Shown one piece after another: positions 1 to 6,521 of a stretch of DNA of 6,521 nucleotides. The stretch's first letter is position 1. Every line of letters begins with the position of its first letter. The notes below the pieces were generated by a model, which was not told where the DNA came from, did no database searches, and was given only the letters and a program-made list of their open reading frames with translations. The position numbers and the translations under genes were made by a program. The DNA lies in contig CAKSJL010000089.1 of the NCBI GenBank assembly GCA_934463345.1, positions 1 to 6,521 of the forward strand. The letters are read 5' to 3'. Source of the stretch: an uncultured Oscillospiraceae bacterium. Lineage in GTDB: Bacteria; Bacillota; Clostridia; Oscillospirales; Ruminococcaceae.

Positions 1-1062
1 TCAAACGGAGCATATGTTGATGGCTCTGCTGAATCACTTGCAGCTTACGGAAAAATGCTTAATGCGGCTTCTGTTATATCAGGTGTTGTTCCGCAGATTT
101 CTGTTATAGCCGGAACATGTGCCGGAAGTGCTGCAATGATTGCGTGTTCTGCTGATTTTGTTATCATGACAAAAAAAAGCGAGCTTTTCATGGCTCCTAA
201 TACAGCTTCCGGTTCTGCCGAATCAGCTGCTGAATCAGGAATTGCAGCTTTAGTATGCGATGATGACAAGACAGCGGTTGAAAAGGCAAGAGAGCTTATA
301 AATCTTCTTCCGGTAAATAACCTCTCCCCTGTTCCTATGTTTGAATATGCTGAAAGCACTGTTTCCGCTGGAAATACTCTTGAATCTGTCGTTGCATCAA
401 TTGCGGATGCTGACAGCGTTATTGAGCTTTCAGAAGGCTTTGGCTGTGCAGCATATACTGCATTAGCAACTATAGGCGGTTCGACAGCCGGAATTGCTGC
501 AACAAACAAAAAAGCTGAAAAGCTTACAGCTGATGACTGCATGAAGCTCGCAAGATTTATCCGTACATGCGATGCTTTCTCAATACCAGTAGTTACTATT
601 GTCGACACAGAAGGTCTTGCCGATATTTCTGCTGCTGACGGAATCAAGGCAGTTACAACTCTTGCAAATAGTTATGCTGAGGCGACAACAGCAAAGGTTG
701 CAATTGTTACAGGCAATGCTGTAGGTCCGGCATTTATTGCACTCGCAGGAAACAGCTCAAATTCTGACTTTACATATGCATGGGAAAATGCTGTTATTGC
801 ACCATTCTCCCCTCTTACCGCTGTTGAGTTTATTGAACACGATAAGCTCGCAGGTGCTTCTGATCTGGATGCAAAGAGAAATGAACTTGCTGCTGAATAT
901 GAAAAGACAACTGCTTCAGCTGTCAAGGCTGCTGAAAACGGATATATAGATGAAATTATCAGCGCTGAAGAAACAAGAAGTGTGATAACTTCTGCACTTG
1001 ATATTCTTTCAGGCAAGCGCAGCCAGAAACTTCCTAAGAAGCATAACAATATTCTTTTTTAA
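1..1062 (+). CDS. Acyl-CoA carboxyltransferase, MmdA/PccB/transcarboxylase-12S family (5' partial)
   Basis: The reading frame is open from base 1 to the TAA at 1060-1062 (353 visible codons). It enters the window already inside the protein. By comparison with the roughly 500-residue family, about 100 N-terminal residues are missing (inference). Family members move a carboxyl group between an acyl-CoA (methylmalonyl-, propionyl- or acetyl-CoA) and carrier-bound biotin, usually as cytoplasmic hexamers. Visible family landmarks are SGVVPQISVIAGTCAG near visible residues 27-42 (canonical VIPQISVIMGPCAGG), the segment around residues 181-202 (ARFIRTCDAFSIPVVTIVD, canonical ARFVRFCDAFNIPLVTFVD), SYAEATTAK, and the C-terminus LPKKHNNILF (canonical PKKHGNIPL). 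It is divergent: the two GGA motifs expected at the oxyanion holes read GSA (124-132) and GPA (724-732), and the canonical PGFLPG stretch reads EGLADI. It is followed after 23 bases by a biotin carrier and then an OadA/5S-like gene, which supports a shared complex. The substrate is not determined. The family call is firm. Confidence 0.85.
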   Translation, partial: SNGAYVDGSAESLAAYGKMLNAASVISGVVPQISVIAGTCAGSAAMIACSADFVIMTKKSELFMAPNTASGSAESAAESGIAALVCDDDKTAVEKARELINLLPVNNLSPVPMFEYAESTVSAGNTLESVVASIADADSVIELSEGFGCAAYTALATIGGSTAGIAATNKKAEKLTADDCMKLARFIRTCDAFSIPVVTIVDTEGLADISAADGIKAVTTLANSYAEATTAKVAIVTGNAVGPAFIALAGNSSNSDFTYAWENAVIAPFSPLTAVEFIEHDKLAGASDLDAKRNELAAEYEKTTASAVKAAENGYIDEIISAEETRSVITSALDILSGKRSQKLPKKHNNILF

Positions 1063-1070
1063 TTAAATAA

Positions 1071-1077
1071 AAGGTGG
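1071..1077 (+). promoter_or_regulatory. Ribosome binding site that fixes the biotin carrier start
   Basis: AAGGTGG lies 8 bases before the ATG at 1086. An in-frame GTG at 1074 is inside this Shine-Dalgarno sequence and has no site of its own, so the ATG at 1086 is chosen. The protein then begins MKRFNITVNG, as is usual for small biotin carriers of decarboxylases. Confidence 0.75.
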
Positions 1078-1085
1078 TTACAATT

Positions 1086-1442
1086 ATGAAGAGATTTAAT
1101 ATTACTGTTAACGGCAAGGCTTATGACGTTGCAGTTGAAGAATTAGACGCATCAGCTGCTGCTCCGGTTGCCACAGCACCGGCACCTGCAGCCGCTCCGG
1201 CAGCACCTGCTGCTCCAACTGCTGGCGCAGGAGAAAAGGTTACAGCTCCTATGCCTGGCACTATTCTGGATGTAAAAGTTAATGTCGGCGACACAGTTTC
1301 AAAGGGACAGGTTATCATGATTCTTGAAGCTATGAAAATGGAAAACGATATTGTTGCTCCATGTGACGGAAAGATTACAAGCGTTCTTACATCAAAGGGT
1401 TCAACTGTTAACTCAGGAGATGCGCTTGCAACAATCGGCTAA
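1086..1442 (+). CDS. Biotin carboxyl carrier protein (free-standing, decarboxylase/transcarboxylase type)
   Basis: This 118-residue protein is the mobile carboxyl carrier of a biotin-dependent enzyme. Residues 1-20 form the typical short N-terminal strand (MKRFNITVNG...YDV). Residues 22-48 are a flexible Ala/Pro-rich linker, and residues 50-118 are a complete biotinyl/lipoyl domain. The biotinylation motif EAMKMEN spans residues 81-87, with Lys84 as the residue expected to be biotinylated by biotin protein ligase. The flanking PMPG (55-58) and GD (68-69, 111-112) turns are the conserved hammerhead turns. Length and layout match the small subunits of Na+-pumping decarboxylases and the 1.3S subunit of transcarboxylase rather than AccB of fatty-acid synthesis, which has a longer N-terminus. 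It lies between a 12S-like carboxyltransferase and an OadA-like protein that lacks a biotin domain, so it probably shuttles CO2 between the two (inference). Confidence 0.93.
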   Translation: MKRFNITVNGKAYDVAVEELDASAAAPVATAPAPAAAPAAPAAPTAGAGEKVTAPMPGTILDVKVNVGDTVSKGQVIMILEAMKMENDIVAPCDGKITSVLTSKGSTVNSGDALATIG

Positions 1443-1463
1443 ACTCAAATTTTTAGAAAGGAC

Positions 1464-1488
1464 ATTCCGTATTGTAATAATGCGGAAT
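1464..1488 (+). other. Intergenic hairpin between biotin carrier and oadA
   Basis: Bases 1464-1473 (ATTCCGTATT) pair with 1479-1488 (AATGCGGAAT) around a five-base loop: ten pairs including one T-G. No T-run follows, so it is not an ordinary terminator. A good Shine-Dalgarno-like AGAAAGGA lies just before it (1455-1462), and only a weak GGGAT (1491-1495) lies between it and the oadA ATG at 1502. It may be an mRNA processing or stability element that sets subunit ratios, or it may shape oadA translation (inference). A chance fold in this AT-rich spacer cannot be excluded. Confidence 0.5.
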
Positions 1489-1501
1489 CTGGGATAGAAA
1501 A

Positions 1502-2899
1502 ATGGCAAAAGTAAAAATCACTGAAACCGTATTGCGTGACGCACATCAGTCACTTATTGCAACACGAATGACCACTGAAGAAATGCTGCCTGTTCTTCCG
1601 CTTATGGACAAGGTCGGCTATCATTCTGTTGAGTGCTGGGGTGGTGCTACATTTGATTCATGCCTGAGATTTTTAAATGAGGATCCATGGGAAAGACTCA
1701 GAACTCTCAGAAAGGAAATGCCAAATACAAAACTTCAGATGCTTTTCAGAGGACAGAATATGCTGGGCTATCGTCACTATGCTGATGACGTAGTTGAGTA
1801 TTTCGTTCAGAAATCTGTTGCAAATGGTATTGATATAATCAGAATCTTTGACGCTCTCAATGATATCAGAAACCTTCAAACTGCTATCAATGCAGCAAAA
1901 AAAGAAGGTGCACATACACAGGTTGCTATTTCTTACACATTGGGCGATGTCTTTACAACAGATTATTATGTAAATTATGCAAAACAGATTGAAAGTGCCG
2001 GTGCAGATTCAATATGTATCAAGGATATGGCTGCACTGCTCACTCCTTATGAAACAGAAAAGCTTGTAAAGGCTTTAAAGTCTGCTGTAAAAATTCCGAT
2101 TCAGCTTCATACACATTATACATCAGGTCTTGCTTCAATGTGTCTGCTAAAGGGTATTGAAGCCGGCGTTGACGTTATTGATACAGCTATGTCACCGCTT
2201 GCACTCGGTACTTCGCATGCACCTACTGAATCTATGGTCGCTGCTTTACAGGGAACAGAGTATGATACAGGTCTCGACCTTGTACTTCTCACAAAGATCA
2301 GAGAACACTTTATGAAGCTCAGAAAGAAATACATTGACAGCGGTCTGCTTGATCCAAAAATGCTTGCCGTCGATGCAAATGCTCTTATTTATCAGGTTCC
2401 TGGCGGAATGCTTTCAAACCTCCTCTCACAGCTCAAGCAGGCTGGCAAGGAAGATCAGCTTGAAGAGGTACTGAAAGAAGTTCCAAGAGTAAGAAAGGAC
2501 GCAGGTTATCCGCCGCTTGTTACTCCATCATCACAGATTGTAGGAACACAGGCTGTTTTCAATGTTATCATGGGCGAACGCTACAAGATGGTAACTAAGG
2601 AATTCAAGGGAATTGTCAAGGGTGAATACGGTAAAACACCAGTTCCGATTGATCCTGAATTCAGAAAGAAAATTATCGGCAATGAAAAGCCTATTGATTG
2701 CCGTCCGGCTGATCTTCTTGAACCTGAGCTTGACAAGCTCAGAAAGGAATGCGCTGAATGGACTGAACAGGAAGAGGATGTTCTCAGCTATGCTCAGTTT
2801 GGTCAGGTTGCTGTCAAGTTCTTTGAAAACAGAAGAAACAAAAAGTTCGGAATTGATGGTGCACATTCCGATAAGAAAAAAATGGTTCATCCTGTTTGA
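1502..2899 (+). CDS. oadA: Oxaloacetate decarboxylase alpha / transcarboxylase 5S-type carboxyltransferase, lacking a biotin domain
   Basis: This 465-residue cytoplasmic protein is the carboxyltransferase that moves CO2 between oxaloacetate/pyruvate and biotin. An HMGL-like TIM barrel covers about residues 4-265. It opens with ITETVLRDAHQS, whose Asp13, with Lys174 (CIKDM, expected to be carbamylated) and His203/His205 (HTHYTSG), forms the metal site. The conserved PYC/OADA domain covers about residues 285-455 and includes QVPGGMLSNL and the PLVTPSSQIVGTQA signature (338-351). OadA proteins usually continue through a linker into a C-terminal biotin domain (about 590 residues). This one stops after the PYC/OADA domain, like the 5S subunit of transcarboxylase, and the biotin comes from the gene before it. 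The start is the only reasonable one, because an in-frame TAA lies at 1478-1480; its Shine-Dalgarno is weak. Alternatives are pyruvate carboxylase subunit B or methylmalonyl-CoA carboxyltransferase 5S. Sequence alone does not settle the direction or partner. Confidence 0.9.
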   Translation: MAKVKITETVLRDAHQSLIATRMTTEEMLPVLPLMDKVGYHSVECWGGATFDSCLRFLNEDPWERLRTLRKEMPNTKLQMLFRGQNMLGYRHYADDVVEYFVQKSVANGIDIIRIFDALNDIRNLQTAINAAKKEGAHTQVAISYTLGDVFTTDYYVNYAKQIESAGADSICIKDMAALLTPYETEKLVKALKSAVKIPIQLHTHYTSGLASMCLLKGIEAGVDVIDTAMSPLALGTSHAPTESMVAALQGTEYDTGLDLVLLTKIREHFMKLRKKYIDSGLLDPKMLAVDANALIYQVPGGMLSNLLSQLKQAGKEDQLEEVLKEVPRVRKDAGYPPLVTPSSQIVGTQAVFNVIMGERYKMVTKEFKGIVKGEYGKTPVPIDPEFRKKIIGNEKPIDCRPADLLEPELDKLRKECAEWTEQEEDVLSYAQFGQVAVKFFENRRNKKFGIDGAHSDKKKMVHPV

Positions 2900-2914
2900 T
2901 AAAGCAATTATAAT
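2886..2914 (+). promoter_or_regulatory. Possible sigma-A promoter for metA
   Basis: A perfect TATAAT at 2909-2914 sits 17 bases after a weak -35 (TTCATC, 2886-2891, three of six matches) that lies within the end of oadA. A start near 2921 would place the following hairpin at the very 5' end of the metA mRNA. The poor -35 and AT-rich setting keep this tentative. Read-through from oadA is the alternative. Confidence 0.45.
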
Positions 2915-2924
2915 CTGTATTTTA

Positions 2925-2954
2925 GAGCGTATCTAACTTTTGTTGGATACGCTC
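2925..2954 (+). other. Strong 13-bp hairpin in the metA leader
   Basis: Bases 2925-2937 (GAGCGTATCTAAC) pair with 2942-2954 (GTTGGATACGCTC) around a TTTT loop, with a single T-G wobble. The stem is followed by CAAACATAAA rather than a T-run, and the reverse strand has no T-run either, so it is not a canonical rho-independent terminator in either direction. It lies between oadA and the metA ribosome binding site. Possible roles are a 3' stabiliser or processing point for the oadA mRNA, a 5' stabiliser of the metA mRNA, or a copy of a dispersed palindromic repeat. Confidence 0.7.
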
Positions 2955-2965
2955 CAAACATAAAC

Positions 2966-2973
2966 GGAGGTGA
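2966..2973 (+). promoter_or_regulatory. Ribosome binding site that fixes the metA start
   Basis: GGAGGTGA is a near-perfect Shine-Dalgarno sequence five bases before the ATG at 2979. An in-frame GTG at 2970 lies inside it and cannot be the start. The resulting N-terminus [11 protein letters not shown] matches the usual start of MetA proteins. Confidence 0.85.
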
Positions 2974-2978
2974 GAAAT

Positions 2979-3926
2979 ATGCCTATAAAGATTCCTCATG
3001 AATTGCCGGCATTTAACAAACTCAACAATGAAAATATTTTTGTTATGTCAAAGGAACGTGCTGAACATCAGGATATACGTCCTCTTAAAATAATTATTTT
3101 AAATATAATGCCAAAAAAAATTGAGACAGAAACTCAACTGCTTAGACTTTTGAGCAATACCCCCATCCAAGTTGATATTGAGCTTCTTCACCTGGTTTCT
3201 CATGTTTCCAAAAATACGCCAATAAATCATCTCAGTAATTTTTATACAACGTTTGAACAGATAAAAAATAACAGATATGACGGTATGATTATTACTGGAG
3301 CTCCGGTTGAGCAGCTTGAATTTGAAGATGTTGATTACTGGAATGAAATATGTAAAATAATGGATTGGAGCAAATCCAATGTTTTTTCTACAATGCATAT
3401 CTGCTGGGGCGCTCAGGCTGGTCTTTACCATCACTTTGGAATAAAAAAACATCTTCTATCACAAAAACTTTTTGGTGTTTTTGAACATACAAGTGATTAT
3501 CCGCATTCACAGTTGATAAAAGGTTTTGATGATGTGTTTATGGTACCGCATTCAAGACATACAACTGTTGACAGAAGTGATATTGAAAATGAAAAAACTC
3601 TCCAGATTGTTGCTTCATCGAAGGATGCAGGAGTTCATATAGTTGCTAATAAAAATGGCAGACAATATTTCATAACCGGTCATGCCGAATATGACAGAAA
3701 TACACTTGCTGAAGAATACTTTCGTGATAAAGAAAAAGGTCTTGATATACAAATCCCAAAAAATTATTTTCCTAACGACGATATAAGTAAACGTCCGATA
3801 TGCAGTTGGAAATCACATGCAAACCTGCTATTTTCAAACTGGTTGAATTATTGTATATACCAATGTACCCCATATGATTTGACAGAACTTGATGTGCGAA
3901 ATTGGGACTGGGAGGCAGGATTTTAA
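2979..3926 (+). CDS. metA: Homoserine O-acyltransferase, MetA family (predicted acetyl-CoA-specific)
   Basis: MetA acylates the hydroxyl of L-homoserine, the committed step of methionine synthesis, in the cytoplasm. The 315-residue protein is full length for the family and has its glutamine-amidotransferase-like fold. It begins with MPIKIP and contains the conserved [21 protein letters not shown] region (residues 33-53). The catalytic nucleophile is Cys142 (HICWGAQAG), and His235 and Glu237 (TGHAEYDR) complete the triad. Residue 111 (in [15 protein letters not shown]) is Glu. In characterised MetA enzymes, Glu111 goes with acetyl-CoA use (Bacillus cereus) and Gly111 with succinyl-CoA use (E. 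coli), so EC 2.3.1.31 is predicted despite the common succinyltransferase annotation. The product O-acetylhomoserine would feed direct sulfhydrylation or cystathionine formation. No SAM riboswitch or T-box fits the 79-base upstream gap. The stop codon overlaps the next gene's start by one base (TAATG). Confidence 0.96.
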   Translation: MPIKIPHELPAFNKLNNENIFVMSKERAEHQDIRPLKIIILNIMPKKIETETQLLRLLSNTPIQVDIELLHLVSHVSKNTPINHLSNFYTTFEQIKNNRYDGMIITGAPVEQLEFEDVDYWNEICKIMDWSKSNVFSTMHICWGAQAGLYHHFGIKKHLLSQKLFGVFEHTSDYPHSQLIKGFDDVFMVPHSRHTTVDRSDIENEKTLQIVASSKDAGVHIVANKNGRQYFITGHAEYDRNTLAEEYFRDKEKGLDIQIPKNYFPNDDISKRPICSWKSHANLLFSNWLNYCIYQCTPYDLTELDVRNWDWEAGF

Positions 3927-4414
3927 TGAGTAATCATGAAAATTATGATATGTCCAATCCTTATTATCAGGATAGCACTCCCCCTGAGAAAAAACCTCCT
4001 TCCGGATTTTCAATTGCAGCACTGGTTCTGGGAATTTTAAGTATATTGACATGCCTTTATCTTATAAATGTTCCTTTAGCAATAATATCAATTATACTGG
4101 CTATAATTTCACTTGTAAAAAAACATGGCGGAATAGGATTTTCTATCGCCGGACTGACTTTGAGTACTGTAAGTCTTTATGTTACATGTGCCGTTCTTTA
4201 TATTCTAAGTCCACTATTATCATCTCTTTCAGATTTTATTAAAGACATCGGAGAACTTTATAGTCATTATGATGAAGTTATTGAAGAATACGATAAAACA
4301 GGCTCTCTTCCAGATTACATGGACAAATATTCAGAAGGAGAAACCGGAAAATTTTTTGATGATTATTACGGTGGATTTAATAAATTCTTTAACGAGACAC
4401 TTCGCAAAAATTAA
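3926..4414 (+). CDS. Small DUF4190-type membrane protein of unknown function
   Basis: This 162-residue protein has no known function. A polar, proline-rich N-terminus (residues 1-26, with NPYYQ and TPPEKKPPSG) precedes hydrophobic segments at about 28-64 (probably two membrane passes) and 72-100. The segments FSIAALVLGILSI (28-40) and FSIAGLTLSTVSL (72-84) resemble each other, which is the repeated pattern of DUF4190-type proteins. The tail from about 101 to 162 is strongly acidic and rich in Asp, Glu and Tyr (YSHYDEVIEEYDK, then FFDDYYGGFNKFF), probably outside the membrane. The ATG at 3926 overlaps the metA stop (TAATG), and GGGAGG at 3910-3915 inside metA serves as ribosome binding site, so translation is likely coupled to metA. 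An upstream in-frame start (3902) inside metA is less likely because it would precede this ribosome binding site. A direct role in methionine metabolism is not supported by the sequence. Proteins of this kind occur in many contexts. Confidence 0.82.
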   Translation: MSNHENYDMSNPYYQDSTPPEKKPPSGFSIAALVLGILSILTCLYLINVPLAIISIILAIISLVKKHGGIGFSIAGLTLSTVSLYVTCAVLYILSPLLSSLSDFIKDIGELYSHYDEVIEEYDKTGSLPDYMDKYSEGETGKFFDDYYGGFNKFFNETLRKN

Positions 4415-4454
4415 TATACTATATTTTTCTCTGTTAAACAACTTGTTTTTTGTT

Positions 4455-4498
4455 ACGGAAATCAATTTTATTTTAGATAGAATTGATTTCCGTTTTTT
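4455..4498 (+). terminator. Rho-independent terminator after the metA unit
   Basis: ACGGAAATCAATT (4455-4467) pairs with AATTGATTTCCGT (4481-4493). Five further weaker pairs close the stem to a three-base TTA loop. A run of six T follows at 4493-4498. It lies 40 bases after the small membrane-protein gene and ends the metA transcript. There is no T-run on the other side, so it works for plus-strand transcription only. Confidence 0.93.
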
Positions 4499-4499
4499 A

Positions 4500-4528
4500 T
4501 TGAAAATATACCGAAAATGTGGTATAAT
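4500..4528 (+). promoter_or_regulatory. Strong sigma-A promoter for ligA (extended -10)
   Basis: TTGAAA (4500-4505) and a perfect TATAAT (4523-4528) are separated by 17 bases, and the -10 is preceded by TGG (4520-4522), an extended -10 element. Transcription should start near 4535, leaving an untranslated leader of about 77 bases. The promoter begins two bases after the terminator T-run. In the leader I see only a Shine-Dalgarno GGAG at 4602-4605, six bases before the ligA ATG, and no convincing riboswitch. Confidence 0.88.
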
Positions 4529-4530
4529 AA

Positions 4531-6521
<1,991 letters not shown>

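Noticed and set aside
45..647. Long minus-strand open frame opposite the 12S-like gene
   Set aside because: It is antisense to a clear family member, begins and ends inside it, has a Ser/Ala-rich composition that mirrors the coding strand, and shows no recognisable domain or ribosome binding site.
1155..1230. Alanine/proline-rich stretch as a DNA repeat array
   Set aside because: It is the flexible linker of the biotin carrier. The codons vary and there is no regular nucleotide period, so it is protein composition rather than a tandem repeat.
1475..1481. TAATAAT as a possible -10 box for a separate oadA promoter
   Set aside because: No acceptable -35 lies 16-18 bases upstream, and the sequence is part of the hairpin loop and stem. 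Co-transcription from the upstream genes is simpler.
2925..2954. Hairpin as a rho-independent terminator of the oadA unit
   Set aside because: The stem is strong but it is followed by CAAACATAAA on the plus strand and TAAAATAC on the minus strand, with no T-run in either direction.

Overview
The window looks like ordinary chromosome of a low-GC anaerobic Firmicute, most likely a Ruminococcus-type clostridium. This rests on AT-rich codon use, consensus TATAAT promoters, Shine-Dalgarno sites of the GGAGGTGA type, a firmicute-style MetA and a clostridial-style LigA. The genus is an inference from protein style, not proven. All supported genes lie on the plus strand. I see no phage, transposon, CRISPR, rRNA or tRNA feature.

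Region 1 (1-2899) holds three consecutive biotin-dependent carboxylase-type genes: a carboxyltransferase of the MmdA/PccB/transcarboxylase-12S family (N-terminus outside the window), a small free-standing biotin carrier protein, and an oxaloacetate decarboxylase alpha/transcarboxylase-5S type protein that has no biotin domain of its own. Together they supply one acyl-CoA-side carboxyltransferase, one mobile biotin and one pyruvate/oxaloacetate-side carboxyltransferase. That is the parts list of a methylmalonyl-CoA:pyruvate transcarboxylase, or of the soluble part of a sodium-pumping decarboxylase whose membrane subunits lie elsewhere. The 12S-like gene has altered residues in both motifs expected to form the oxyanion holes, so its activity is open to question. 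A hairpin sits between the biotin carrier and oadA.

Region 2 (2900-4414) holds a 79-base intergenic stretch with a TATAAT box and a perfect-looking 13-bp hairpin, then metA. MetA carries Glu at position 111, which predicts use of acetyl-CoA rather than succinyl-CoA. Its stop codon overlaps the start of a small DUF4190-type membrane protein with an acidic tail.

Region 3 (4415-6521) starts with a strong rho-independent terminator that ends the metA unit. An almost ideal extended -10 promoter follows, then ligA, the NAD-dependent DNA ligase, which runs off the right edge inside its BRCT domain.

No exotic or clearly undescribed system is visible. The items most worth checking are the split carboxylase/transcarboxylase set with its altered 12S-like subunit, and the two intergenic hairpins.
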